Counted from the stretch's first letter, positions 44,692 through 58,074 are shown. The stretch: DNA of 64,000 bases from Dendrophyllia cribrosa (GCA_024195265.1 JAJLRJ010000004.1:31640285-31704284), one strand, 5' to 3'. Notes: generated from the sequence alone by a model not told the origin. Numbers and translations: made by a program.

Positions 44692-45244
44692 AGTGCTACT
44701 GCGATCAAATTTTTGATTTTCATATTTTTACATCTTCGTGTACAATTAGACTTTCTTACTTATCTTGTCAAATTTCAATCCATTACGAACATCAGAAGTC
44801 ATTTTATTTAAACATTTATGTCCGAGAATTTACGGCCGCCATTAATCAACCTTGTTCCAAGGCCTGGTTGCGAATAGGATAAAGTGACGTCAAAGGCTCA
44901 AACATACCTCACGGGTTTAAATTATAATAACAATGAGCATAGAAAATTGCACGAAGAACAAGTCCAATGTTTTTGTTGCGTTTTCGCGTGATTTTCAATA
45001 CTTATTGTTATTATAATTTCAACCCGTGAGGTATGTTTGAGCCTTTGACGTCACTTTATCCCTTTCGCAACCAAGCATGGAACACGGTTGATTAATGGCG
45101 GCCGTAAATTCTCGAACATAAATGTTAAAATAAAATGACTTCTGATGTTCGTAATGGATTGAAATTTGGCAAGACGAGTAAGAAAGTATAATTGTACACG
45201 AAGATGTAAAAAAAGGAAATCAAAAATTTGATCGCAGTAGCACT
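44692..45244. mobile_element. TTAA-flanked foldback MITE
   Basis: Two about 245-bp inverted arms around a roughly 60-bp loop (about 44,940-45,000). Outer ends AGTGCTACTGCGATCAAA and its complement are bounded by TTAA on both sides (44,688-44,691 and 45,245-45,248). TTAA duplication points to a piggyBac- or Kolobok-type mobiliser. It lies inside the integrase-OTU element, upstream of the gene on the minus strand. Confidence 0.85.
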
Positions 45245-46312
45245 TTAAGACCAAAATCAACAGGAAATCAATATACGGAAAACAGACCAGCTACATGACC
45301 GCCCAATGAAAGACAAGCGGCACAAATAAACATGTGTTCAGTTAACACTAAGAATCCTACAAAGTATAATCTACCCGTTATAAAGAAAAAGAAGGAGTGA
45401 TTTGTGATTTCGTTGTGATTTGCTTTCTTATCCTCGTGAAGATGTTTGTTACAATTGTTACACTTGTTTTGTCACTTGTGACCTTTATTACATTTGTGAC
45501 CAAATGTTATTACACTTGTGACCTTTATTACATTTGTGACTAGTTATTACATTTGTGCCTTCAACAGGGGCAGGGAAGCAACTCGTCCTTTCCCCTTCTC
45601 TCCCCAGTCCCCCCCTCCACGACGCCTGCTACGCAGGCTAGTCACGGGTGGTTTTGGGCGTTTCAGGTGTAATTTTTAAAAATAAAAATATTTTATTAGG
45701 AAACCAACGTCACCGTAAGGTGATTTACACAAGAATCTTAAAACATTGTAAAATACAATGAAAAACTATAAATAAAAAATTTAAATTAAATAAACTTCAC
45801 TTCACTTAACTTAACTCATTTTATTTATAATCAATATTATCCTGTATAAAGACAGTTATAATAATAATATTAATATCTAGACAGGGTTGTCCATTCAGCA
45901 GGAGCTGGTTTAAATGGAGCCCTGTTTAACAAAAACGTATCATAATATTATTACACGAAAACACGAAATTTTGAATTTATCAACTGAGTTGATAAGGCAA
46001 ATTCACCAACTTAAAAAGGCTAACAATTCGAGCGGTAAATAACGTATTGCAAAAAATTCAGAGTGAGATAAGGCGGTTCTCACGATTGAAATCTGATAAA
46101 ATCTGAAAGCATGATCTGTCAAATAAAAGCTATCACAGAAGCAGTACTTTTCTGCCCTGCGTTATGTACAAATTGGTTATAACGTTTGAGTCTGTGGATG
46201 AAATCCAACCGTGCGAGCATTCAAATGAAAAATTTTGAGCAGTACTTTCCGGTGGTGTGCGGTTTATTATAATATACAAAGTGGTTCTAACTTTTGCAGA
46301 TTGGCTATCTTA

Positions 46313-46809
46313 GGGGCCGATTACATGGCGAATTTCAGCCCGGTGGACCGGGCTGAAATTTCGTGGTGATTACATGACAAATTTCAGCCCGGGTGCGCGG
46401 GAAGATTAATAACGAGAATCAGAATGGCGTTGAAGATTCGACTGCGCATGCCCAAATTCACTTTTCAGCCCGGGCTGAAATTCTGATGCGATTACATGGC
46501 GAATTTCAGCCCGTTTGGCCGGGCTGAAACTCAGCCCGGGATGAAACGTTGTTCATGTAATCGCTAACGTCATTTTAAGAGGATTTATCTCGGTAGCCGG
46601 GCTGAAATCTCAGCAATCATAATGAAATTTCAGCCCGGGCTGGAAAGCGAGCTCACTTGGGTAGAAAAGTGCACTTGCGCATGCGCAATGATTTGTTTTC
46701 AATGAAACAAGATGGCGGCTACGGCTGTCCCCGGGCTGAAATTCGTCATGTAATCGCAACAAAATTCCAGCCCGCCTACCGGGCTGAAATTCGCCATGTA
46801 ATCGGCCCC
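46313..46809. mobile_element. Harbinger-like MITE
   Basis: Termini GGGGCCGATTACATGGCGAA and its complement, flanked by TTA on both sides (46,310-46,312 and 46,810-46,812), the 3-bp target size of PIF/Harbinger. The interior has six or more copies of the palindromic motif TTTCAGCCCGGGCTGAAA or its halves. No coding capacity. Its right end lies about 20 bp from the splice donor of the ADAM17-like exon at 46,835. Confidence 0.85.
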
Positions 46810-46834
46810 TTAGAATATTTGAGAATCACAGTAC

Positions 46835-47045
46835 CTTATCACAAAATCCCTGCATCTTTTCTCCTTGGCAAGGCCTGCCAGAAGGGATATCAATCGTACC
46901 ACCAGTTTGATCGTCTCTGAACGGTTTACAAGTACTGCCATCCTGGCAACAAACTTTACAAACGTCTTCATCCTTGGAACATTTGCATGATATCAGATCC
47001 CTAGCTTCACAGAATGACTTACACAGGCCACCAATGCATGTTCCC
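46835..47045 (-). CDS. ADAM17-like exon: membrane-proximal domain
   Basis: 211 nt from TTTGTTAG| to GATAAG|GTACTG. Reads GTCIGGLCKSFCEARDLISC then KCSKDEDVCKVCCQDGSTC and SGRPCQGEKMQGFCDK. Ten or more Cys in the ADAM17 membrane-proximal pattern. The last exon visible in the window. Confidence 0.9.
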
Positions 47046-50000
47046 CTAACAAAACACAGTGTAAGGATAAAATGATCCTTGCAGTGGTGATACAGCGGCT
47101 TTCAATTGAGTTTGTTTGAGGCACGCCTCGACCAGCGTCTTTTTTGCTAACTGCGTGCCGAGAAATTGTACATGTCGATAATTATGATAATAAATGTCTT
47201 GTCTTGTCTTAAGTGTCTAAAGTAATTTTCGCTTTTACCTTGGTTTTGCATTGCGATTGGCTAAAGAAATTGCGTCACTTTATCAACCAATCAGAATTAA
47301 AACCAAAACCAATCATCAATTACTGGCACGCGTTTTCCCCCGCTTGGCGCCGGCTACAGGCATTTCCTTCGAGTTCTGATTGGTTTATTTGAGTGTCTAG
47401 GTCTTTTGTGATTGCACAGAGTAATTACTATGCCTTTTGGTTTCGACTCTCATTTGAAAACTGCTCGTGTTAAACGAAAGGCTTTAAACGGAATAACTCG
47501 TGATCTTGGTTACTAGACTAAGCTAACAAAGTGGCATACGTTGGAAGTTCATTATACACCCGTTATCAATGAATTTTTATACGAACTGCGGAAATGGAAT
47601 GAAATTAGTGATAAACGATCAGGGATTTAAAGTTGTGACCTTTGTGTCACCAGTATGATAACAAAACCAGTTTGAGCAGCCATATGTTGGGAGCAGTTGA
47701 TTGTGAGTTAGGATTCAACTGTAACAGGAATGATTCAAGATCAGATAAAGAAACATTTTATCCATCTTTGTATGTTTTTTGAAAATCTTAGTCACACTTT
47801 AAGAATTTCTACTCCAGTTATCGGTCCATTGTTGATCTCATCTCCCCCACCCCACCCACGAACAATGTATGGCATTAAGGGTGGTCACATGATGTGTATT
47901 GCGATGAGAAAATAGGTTTTGATCAAAACTTACCTGTCAATACATGCTGTTCCATCGCTCATAGCTGGTGCTTTTGGACAAGTGTACGTTGTACCATCAC
48001 AGCGAGTCTCTGCTTTACAAGTTGAAGGGTCAGTATCTCGACACTTCTCGCCTGCAGTGTTGGTATAAGTACAGTTCTTACAGCACGGTGAATCATAGCC
48101 ATCGCTAAAGTGAAACAGAGTAAGAGGCGACCTTACAAATGACTTATCAGTAACAATAGGGGAACGAATAAACAATAGGTTGAAATAACTAGTTCAATCT
48201 GACTGGTATACATAGATAGGCTGAGCCTAACAGCGTCGCTCTGTGAACAAGCTTAACTAAGATGAAACTTAACTAAGGTGAAAGGTCGGAAGCACAAGAA
48301 TTAAGATTGACGACCGGGCTATTTTTCAATTTTAGCAATTCTCAAAAACACTATTACGCGACCGTCTGCACAGTACATTAAGACCGTACAAAAGTTCACA
48401 AAAACAACTTTTTCTCCGTCTGCAATAAATAGTACGACTACTTTCCGAATAAAATACAGTTGTTGCTTGTCAAAAATAGCCCGAGAAACTGATTTGGAAA
48501 TCAAAATTGCAAAAATACACAAACATATTTGCATAAGGCGACGCGAGTGAAGGATAGAACTATAAAATCGCTTTTCAATCTATGTAATGAATGAACAAAC
48601 ACATAACAATGGACAACACAATCTTCACTCGAAAAATTTTATTCAAATCTCCATTAGTTGTTTAAAAGCAAAACGCGTACCATTTATAGCGCATCGAGTT
48701 CATTTGCCTTGGATGAAATTCAAGAAATCGATACGACTGAATTTAAGCACGTTTTAAAAACAATTCTCCAAAACTACACAAGAACACAAAGAAAACGTCA
48801 ATCACAGATTGATATCAATATAAATTCCCATCGAAAAATGTAATCTGTTTTACCTTTAAACACGGACCCGCACTACAAAAGGGATAGCTCCGCCCCCTTT
48901 GTCACACCGTCACTGCTTCAACGGCTAATCAAAGATGGCTAACACTGCGAGCAACACGGAGGAAGACCGTTGCCCCAAAAAATTGGTCTAATTCTACCTT
49001 CACCAGCTCAATCTTGTATAGGATTTATCTTTCACGAAAATAAAACTAAAATATTATTTGAATTTATGCGCTTTTTAGCATGATGAATATAATATTTTAG
49101 CTTGCCAAATTTGAATTTCGCGCCGGAAACGGTTCTCCATTGGCGAGCGGATGCACGTGATGTTGACAGTTCGGTGTCAAGTGTGAAATGACTGGCGGCT
49201 TGGCCAGGCCAAGGTTCCTTTTATAGCGCGGGTCCGTGTTTAAGTCCCTCGCTTGCTTGGAAATTCTTTAAATCTCCGCTTCTTTGGTTGTGAAATCCGT
49301 AATGAAAACAAACATCTCGGATGTTATGTGGCGTCATAAGCGCATGTTTTGCGACGTCATACGCGCCCGCGAACTAGCCCTGTCCAACACGGGCGGGCGG
49401 CACACACGCGCGCCCGCGAAACATTCCGCTAGCCATGACCATGTAAAATGACGGGCATAGGTTTAGTTCTGTGAGTATGGGGCTCCTGGGCCGAAGGGGG
49501 CCCGCAGAGCTCCGCTAATAATAGACAGACACAAACTCCACGGAGTCAGTGCACAGCCAAAAACATCATGTCTTAACAAAAGCTTCCGTCCTCACGATGT
49601 AGTCAGTTAAGGTGATTCCATCGAAAACAACAACAACAACTTCTTTTATTTAGTCACGATGAAAATTAAAGCTTATACAGCTTATGAGGCCGTGTTACCA
49701 ATGTTATTTAAATATCCTATACTAACCTAACTATGTCCATATGTCCAGCCTAATTCTGTGATCTAATTGTATTGTAAATGAAGTTGTAATGAAATTTTTC
49801 TAAAACTTTGAAGTTATCTGTTGCATGTAGTACATCAAAAATAATATAATAAAAATAGGGGATCACTATGCCCGTTTTCACGTCATAGCGCTGTCGTATA
49901 TATTACTAATTTGCTAGCTTGTGACGGCAACATTGAAATCCTAGCTTTGAGCAAAAGGCAACAATTATTTCCAGGAAGTTATTATTAGCAATGAAATATT

Positions 50001-53000
50001 AGTATTATTACAAGAGTTCAGCGGCTCTTTAGTCCTGCTAATTCTGAAAGTAACGGGGGCTGCTTCTTTCAGGTAGCTATAATCCAGTCCCAATGAGGAG
50101 TTTTTAGACTTTTAAATTGTACTTAGGGGTAATTTTAAAAATAGTATATTTTGTAAATTTTGTTAACCTATTAAATTAAGATTTTGTAAATCCCAGTCCA
50201 AATAAGATGGTCTTGTAATTTTCGTTATATACTGTCAACACATTGTAATTCATTTTTAATGATGATTTTTAATAATAATAATAATAATAATAAAAATACG
50301 TGAGTAATTAAGGTAAAAAATGATAGTCAACACAACCGCGGAATAACAATGTCATATTAATTCTCTCTTTTCCATTGATTTTTTGGTATTATTCGGCATT
50401 CTTGTACAGTAAAACACTAAGCCAGTCCATCTGCACGAGGACGCCACTATGATATTTTCGACTGGACCGTTACTCTTGGGGTCGTTTCTTTCGAGTGTGC
50501 CGTTACTTTCGGGTGGGCCGTTACTTTCGGGTAGACCGTTACTTTCGGGTGGGCCGTTACTTTCGGGAATTACTAGAAAGGTCCGAAAATTAACGTTACT
50601 TTCGGGTAGCCTTCACTTTCGGGTGGCGGCTACTTTAGGAACTTTACGGTAAAAAGAAATTAGTAAATTCATTGAAGAAAGATGTGGATCGTGATCCACA
50701 CTTTAAGTCTCATATGTAGACACCTCTCTAGTTAGACATTCAGTCATGATCAGTCGTGGAAAAAAAAAGATTCCCATGGAAGCTCGAATTATCCATTACG
50801 AAATTTGAAAGAATCGAATTTCGATTACCTTCTATACGTAGCATGTTTTGTGACTTTCAAAATGAAACGGACAACTCGTGCACCGCATAAAGAGGATAAT
50901 GATTACTGAAACTGCTGTGGAGAACCCCAGAGCAAACAGTTTTGCTAGGACTGTTTGTAAATATTAGAATGATCAATTTAAGTGGCTAGTAGCAGTTACC
51001 CTAGTAGGAGATTCGACTAGTTGCGACAGTTGATATGTCTCTGCTAAGGATTTAGTGTAAGGACTGAGTATGACAATCCTGATTGTTGATAAGTAATTAC
51101 TATTTAGATTACCGAAAGAAGGATTTATTTTTCTTTAAGGTCTAATCTAAACACAATCTCTTCAATTTTATTCAGGAATGATCGATCAGAATTAGGAGGC
51201 ATCTAGCAGACAAATTTAATAATAAAAGGCCTACTACAAGGTCTTCTAATTTCGACACAAATGCCCTCAATATCATCAAAGTCTAAGTCATAACGAATGT
51301 GGTAATTTATTGTATTTTTGATGTAAATAGAGACTCAACCACCTTGGCGATTTCAATCTTTTCTAATAAGATCAAAGAAATCAAGGAAGGGAAGGGGGGA
51401 GAGTGAAGAAGGAAAAAAGAAAGAGAAGGAAAAAAGGAGGACGGAGGGAGGGAGGAATAGAAGGAAAGAGGGAGGGTGAGAGGAGAAGGAGGAAGAAATA
51501 AAAGAAGAAGGAGAAGGATGGATGGATGGAGGAAGAAAGGGAGAGAGAGGAAAGAAATGGAAGGAAGAAGGGAGGAAGAGAAGGAGGAAGGGGGAAAGGG
51601 AAAGAGAAAGGGAAGGGGTGAGGGAGGGAGGGATAGAGGGAGGAAGGAGGGGAAAACGGGAAGATACACCGGCTGTAGAAGGGATAGTGAAGGAGGGCAA
51701 AAGAGTATAAAGAAGCGAAAAGAACGAATAAAGGAAAGAAATGGAAGGAGAAAGAATGGGAAAGAGAAGGGGAGGGAAGGAAAGGAAGGAAAGGAAGAAT
51801 GGAAGGAGGGAAGGAAGGAAGGAAGGAAGGAAGGAAGGAAGGAAGGAAGGAAGGAAGGAAGGAAGGAAGGAAGGAAGGAAGGAAGGAAGGAAGGAAGGAA
51901 GGAAGGAAGGAAGGAAGGAAGGAAGGAAGGAAGGAAGGAAGGAAGGAAGGAAGGAAGGAAGGAAGAAAGGAAGGAAGGAAGGAAGGAAGGAAGGAAGGAA
52001 GAAAGGAAGGAAGGAAGGAAGGAAGGAAGGAAGGAAGGAAGGAAGGAAGGAAGGAAGGAAGGAAGGAAGGAAGGAAGGAAGGAAGGAAGGAAGGAAGGAA
52101 GGAAGGAAGGAAGGAAGGAAGGAAGGAAGGAAGGAAGGAAGGAAGGAAGGAAGGAAGGAAGGAAGGAAGGAAGGAAGGAAGGAAGGAAGGAAGGAAGGAA
52201 GGAAGGAAGGAAAGAAGGAGGCGAGAAAGGAAGAAGGAAGGTAGGGGGAAAAAAAGGATACGAAGGAAGGGGGATTAAGGAATCTTCTCACCTGCATAAA
52301 GCTCCTGGCTTAAGCTTGCAGTCCTTAGTGCAACACAATGAGTCTGAAGGTACAATGCCTCCTGGATCACACTCTTCTCCTACCTCTTTCTTGTAATTGC
52401 CACAGATTATATTTCTTGGTTCTAAAAACACAAACAAATTTTTTTAATGTAGTATACATAGAAGCACAGACTACTCCACAAAATCAACGTTGGAAGCACA
52501 TCAATGAGACCGGAAGTTTGATCAAGAGACAACAGTTTCACCTGGTTTGATTCAGTGATCAAATTGTAATTTTACCTGAGAAACATAATTGTGACTTGGA
52601 TCTTAACAGTTCAAGAATTCTACGCTTGCTACATGGTGAAAAAATCTGTGTGTGCAAACAAAAGCAAAAAAACATTGTAGGGGGGATTGGGTCGAGCATG
52701 ATGGCGGCCGGTTGTGTCCGTGAAGCTCCGTGATCATCAACGGGTGGAAGCCTGCGTTTCAGTGCTAAATATTGTTTTTTGTAAAGTGGCAATTGGGGAC
52801 AGCATAGACTTTACAGCAGTCTTAATTTGATGGCAAAAAGAACTGACTCGGAACGTTCATCACCAGTGCAAAGTTCCTCCCCTAAAAGAAATAGATTACG
52901 AAGCGACGAAATGGGAGTCGGCAACCAACCTGGAATCTCTGCTGCCTCTGACCCCGAGTCTTTTAAACTAATCATGGACAAACTTGCATGCATGGACAAT

Positions 53001-56000
53001 CGAATGGAAGAGCATTTTGGCGAGTTAAAATCTGAGATCTCCCGGTTAAGATACGAATTCAAAGAAGAAATTGAAGGTGTGAAAACCACCCTAAGTGATG
53101 TCGAAAAGTCTCTGGAAGCTGCATGGGATGCAATCGGCGACCTACAGGAGATTACAAAAACCCACTCCGATTTCAAAAAAACATGTCAATCAAGTTTAGA
53201 CAAGCAACGACAAGATCTAGACCTACTTAAAGATCAGAAGAAATTTGACAGCCAACAGGTCGAAATTCAGGATTTAAAATCAAAGTTAGCAGACGAGCAA
53301 GAAAAGATAATTGCCCTCGAGAATTATTCCAGGAAAGAGAACCTTCGTTTTATGAACATTCCTGAACAGAATCAAGAAAATTGCGCGGATATTATCTATG
53401 AGATAATCGAAAACGAGATGAATATTAACGCCGAAAACATTCAGTTCCACGCAGTTCATCGAGTTGGAAAACCTCGTTCGACGGATGACCAGTCTCATGC
53501 CTACCCACGACCGATAATTGCACGGTTCTTATGCAGGGAAGATAGAGACACTGTATTCAGAGCGAAGGGAAGGTTAAAAAAATCTTCAACATTTAAAGAC
53601 GCGTACATCACCCAGGACTACGCCAGAGCTATCCAAATGGAAAGGAAAACTCTAATAAAAGCGATGTTTGAGGCACGAGGTAAAGGGTTAAACGCAAAAG
53701 TAGTAGACAGAAATCTAATTGTAGACAATGTAACTTATCGTATCGATAACATCCCTGATAATCTTAAGCCATCTACAACCGCAACTTAGATAAAATCAGT
53801 CCTAAAATTGATAAATACATTATGATCTGTAAACTAAAGAAATATAAACGCACGGCTAAAACCCGTTCTCTGAGAATTAATCGCTATCTTTATCCAACAT
53901 CTTAAACACTCTCAGGGATTTATGTTCTTCCCAAATAACCAAGGTAAATTTTATCTTTCTTGTTGTGTGTATCTTTTTGTTCTAGTTACGTCTCAATTTT
54001 CGCTAATAATTCATGTTGTTTTGGTGTTATTTAAAAACAAACTTTTATTATTCTGGATGTTAACTGTTAGGCATAATTACGACTTTTACGTCTATTGTAT
54101 ATTGGCACCTTACAATCAAGCAGCAAAGCAGGCTAGCCTTTGTTTTTATACACACGAAATTTCAATGAAATTAAAATAACTTCACTCAATGTGCGGGGTC
54201 TGGGGGGTAGCGAGAAGAGAAGAGAAATGTTTAATTGGCTCCGTTCAAAAAATATGTCAATTTACATGTTACAAGAAGTCCATTGTTCCTTTGAAACCTC
54301 GGATTTATGGTCCGCAGAATGGGGTTACAAAAGCCTTTTCTGTGGCTTTTCCAGTAAAAAAGCTGGCGTTTGCATTCTATTTAATAACAACTTCGATCTT
54401 AAAATATCGAAAACTTTTATGGATGACGAAGGCCGTTACATTATATGCGACTTAGCAGCGAACGGCAAGAGTATTACCATTGCGAATATATATGCACCAA
54501 ACGATGACAATCCAAATTTCTTTGAAAATTTGTTTTCTCATCTTTTAGATTTCCAATGTGAAGAAATAATCATTGGCGGCGACTTTAATCTTGTTATGGA
54601 TATCGAAAAAGATAAAAGAGGGGGCCTTGCCAAAACACATCTCAACGCTCAAATGGTCGTAAAAGAGTTCTGTGAAAATATGGATCTTAATGATGCGTGG
54701 CGAACCTTAAACCCGGATTGTAGAAGATTTACTTGGCGGCAAAGGCATCCTGAAATACACTGCAGACTTGATTTTTTCTTAGTGTCCCGAAACATACTGA
54801 GCAATGTTACCTTGGCTGATATACTTCCTGGCTTTCAAACAGACCATTCGATGATATCTCTAAATATATCTTCTCATACCAACCAAAGAGGCCCAGGTTT
54901 TTGGAAACTCAATATTTCTCATTTGAAAGATGATGATTATATAAAGCTAATAAAATCAACTATCGAGGAAACGCAGGAAGAATATCAAGAAGATGAAACA
55001 GTGAATCCTACTTTACTTTGGGACATGATTAAACTAAAGGTGCGTGAAAAATCACTTAAATATTCCGCGGACAAAAAACGTAAAACTAATAATAGAGAAA
55101 CAAGCTTAGAAAAAAAAATCTTCATACTAGAAAAGGAGCTGGAAAATCCAATTTTAGAAGAAATACAAAAGAAAGATATAATTGAAAACCTTGAATTCTC
55201 AAAAAGGGAATTAGAAGAAATTGTTAGAGTGCGCACCAAAGGGGCTATCTTAAGATCAAAGACTAAATGGTATAACGAAGGTGAAAAGAATACATCTTAT
55301 TTTCTCAATTTAGAAAAAAGGCACTTTAAACTCAACACGATAACTCAGCTTAAAACAAGCGATGATACCTTTATTACTTCGGACAAAGACATTCTTATTA
55401 CTTGTGAAACGTTTTATCGGGATTTATACAAGACACGAAAGCCTATTAACGGAGAATGTGAATTCTTTGAGAACGTAAACACAAAGAAGTTAGATCCATT
55501 TGAAGCCAGTTTCTGTGAAGGGCTCTTAAGTAAACAAGAATGTTTTGAGGCTTTAAAAGACATGGAACCAGAAAAATCTCCTGGTAGCGACGGACTTCCC
55601 GCTGATTTCTATAAAATGTTTTGGAACGGGTTAGCCAGTCCGCTGTTAAAGGCACTCAATTATGCATACGAAGCAGGTAACCTTTCGATCACTCAAAAGC
55701 GTGGAATCATTAAACTAATCCCTAAGAAAGATTCTGACCCACATCTGATAAAAAACTGGAGACCATTAACACTTTTAAACTGCGATTATAAGATAGCAAC
55801 GAAAGCTATAGCAAACCGTTTGAAGAAAGTGATTCCAAAACTGATCAACAACGATCAAACCGGTTTCATCAAAGGACGCTTTATAGGCGAAAACATACTC
55901 TTAATCGACAGTGTCATCAAATACGCGGCTGAAAAAAACATCTCAGGCCTTCTTCTGTTTGTTGACTTTGAAAAAGCGTTTGATTCGTTGGAGTGGACTT

Positions 56001-58024
56001 TTATTAACAGAACTCTTGAGTACTTTCGTTTTGGCCCTTCCTTCACTGAATGGATCAAGCTATTTTATAGAGATATCGAAAGCTGCGTTTTAAACAATGG
56101 CTGGTCCACTAGTTTTTTTAAGCCACAAAGGGGTGTTAGGCAAGGCTGCCCTCTTTCACCTTATCTTTTCATATTATCGGCAGAGGTGTTAGCTAATGCA
56201 GTCAGAAAAAGTAAAATAATAAAAGGTATTTTTGTAAACAACGAAGAGATCAAATTAAGTCAATATGCAGACGACACTACTTTTATCCTCGATGGTACAA
56301 AAGATTCCTTGAGTGCGGCTTTTAACCTACTTGAGCGCTTTGGTAGTGTCTCTGGCCTCAGACTCAACTATAAAAAAACTGAAGCCTTATGGATTGGATC
56401 AAACACAGGTAAAAAGGAAAAGCTCTTCCCAGAAAAAGACCTGAAATGGCCTGAAACCAAAGTAAAATCCCTTGGTGTTTGGCTCTCAACTGACCCTTAT
56501 ATCACCATGAAAGTAAACTATAGAGAAAAATTGGAGAAGATAAGGTGTGTTTTAAATTGCTGGAAATACCGACGATTGACCTTTGTTGGAAAAATTCTTG
56601 TCCTCAAAAGTCTTGCTGCGTCACAACTAACCTACATACTAGCACCTTTGACAACAGATGATAAAACACTCAAGGAGATAAATGATTTATTTTATACCTT
56701 TCTATGGAATAATAAAGGAGATAAAATTAAACGCAATATAATGATTAACGATTACGGGAAAGGAGGATTGAAAATGATCGACATTTTTTCGTATAACAAA
56801 TCGCTTAAAACTACATGGATAAAGAAATATCTTGATGATGAGAACAGTGGAAAATGGAAACTTTTTCTTGAAAGAGAGCTAGAAAAATATGATGGAAAGT
56901 TGATTTTTAGTGGTAACCTCAATAGGAAGGATACTTTGGAAACATTCCACGTTACTAACCCTTTATTTAAAGAACTTTTATGTATATGGGCTGAAGTTAA
57001 TTTTAATCCCCAAATAAACAGTAAGCAGCAGTTTCTAGAACAACCCCTATGGCATAATTCATTAATCAGAGTAGACAACAAACCCATCGTTTTCAAACAG
57101 CTAATTTCGAAAGGCATTCTGAAAATAAAACACCTAATGAAAGATCAGGACAAGTTCTTCTCTTTCGCTGAATTTAGGACCACCTACAACATACAAATGC
57201 AACCCTTAACTTTCCATGGCCTCATATCATCAATTCGAAGTATTTCAATTTCTTCAAAAGCTGTATCTAATGAAACAGATTATGAAGATTTCTTTTCTGC
57301 TTTCATCAAATGCATAAAAGCAAACAAACTTGTTTATAGAAAGCTCGTATCTTTGAAATCTTTTAATCCTGAAAAAAGTCAAACAAAGTGGAATGCTAAT
57401 TGTGAAATCGATAACTGTTGTAAACCAGATTGGATAAAAGCATATACGTTGGCTTTTAGCTGCACCAAGAGCACTAAAATTATTAATTTTCAATTCAGAT
57501 TTTTGCATAGAATCTTACCAACGAACAGCTTTTTATCAAAAATCGGCATTAAAGACAATCCTAACTGCACTTTTTGTGGCAAAGGTTCTGAAGAACTCAC
57601 ACACCTTTTCTGGCATTGCAATAAAACTGCTTCTTTTTGGGATGATTTACTTCTATGGTTGAAAACAAAAACACTTATCCCCAATGATTATCAAAAGAAC
57701 ATGGCTATTCTCTTGGGTCTGAGGCCAGATAACTCTCGACACTATTCAGTACAGCTCAACTTATGTTTCCTCTTGGCCAAATATTTTATATGGTGTTGTA
57801 AGATTAAAGAAACTTTCCTGAGCATCAGAGGATTCTTGTTCGTCTTGAGCACTCAATACAAGATAGAATTGAACGCTACCAGCAATAACAATAAGAAATG
57901 GGCTCCTTTAGCACAACACCTAAGATAAAAGCACACAAACTTAAAAGTGTATAGTGTACTTAACCTTTTCTTCTGTTTTCGCTACACACCCTTCTCCCTG
58001 CCACAATGAGAGATATAAATTTAT

Positions 58025-58074
<50 letters not shown>

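Larger units (their letters stand above)
39871..45566 (-). mobile_element. Integrase-OTU terminal-inverted-repeat transposon (Ginger-like)
   Basis: About 5.7 kb with perfect 25-26-bp inverted termini. The left starts TGTTGAAGGCACAAATGTAA and the right ends with its complement. TGT...ACA termini are typical of Ginger elements. Subterminal direct repeats of CACAAATGTAATAA are present: about nine on the left (39,881-40,055) and about five inverted on the right (about 45,465-45,560). Both flanks are G-rich, and no clean target duplication can be read. It encodes one large minus-strand integrase-OTU protein. Placement in Ginger rests on the termini and the integrase type, and needs a phylogeny. 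Confidence 0.8.
39810..45640. mobile_element. hAT-like MITE hosting the integrase-OTU transposon
   Basis: Outer termini TAGCCTGCGTGGCAGGCGT (39,810) and ACGCCTGCTACGCAGGCTA (ending 45,640) are inverted copies. The exact octamer GTCACGGG flanks both sides (39,802-39,809 and 45,641-45,648), as expected for hAT. Only about 135 bp belong to the MITE itself. The rest is the element inserted in it. Confidence 0.85.

Noticed and set aside
46657..46920. Plus-strand ORF across the Harbinger-like MITE and the ADAM17-like exon
   Set aside because: Overlaps a MITE end and runs antisense to a well-supported exon.
47220..47400. Possible CCAAT-rich promoter or SINE in an ADAM17-like intron
   Set aside because: Several ATTGG/CCAAT motifs are present, but I could not find a polymerase III box pair, a tail or a target duplication, so it was left uncalled.
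50449..50652. ORF encoding PLLSGG repeats
   Set aside because: Arises from an 18-bp minisatellite in an intron, not a gene.
51353..52396. Long ORFs on both strands (300+ codons) across the GGAA tract
   Set aside because: Pure products of a stop-free simple repeat (Lys/Glu/Gly/Arg or Leu/Pro/Ser/Phe runs). No protein signal.
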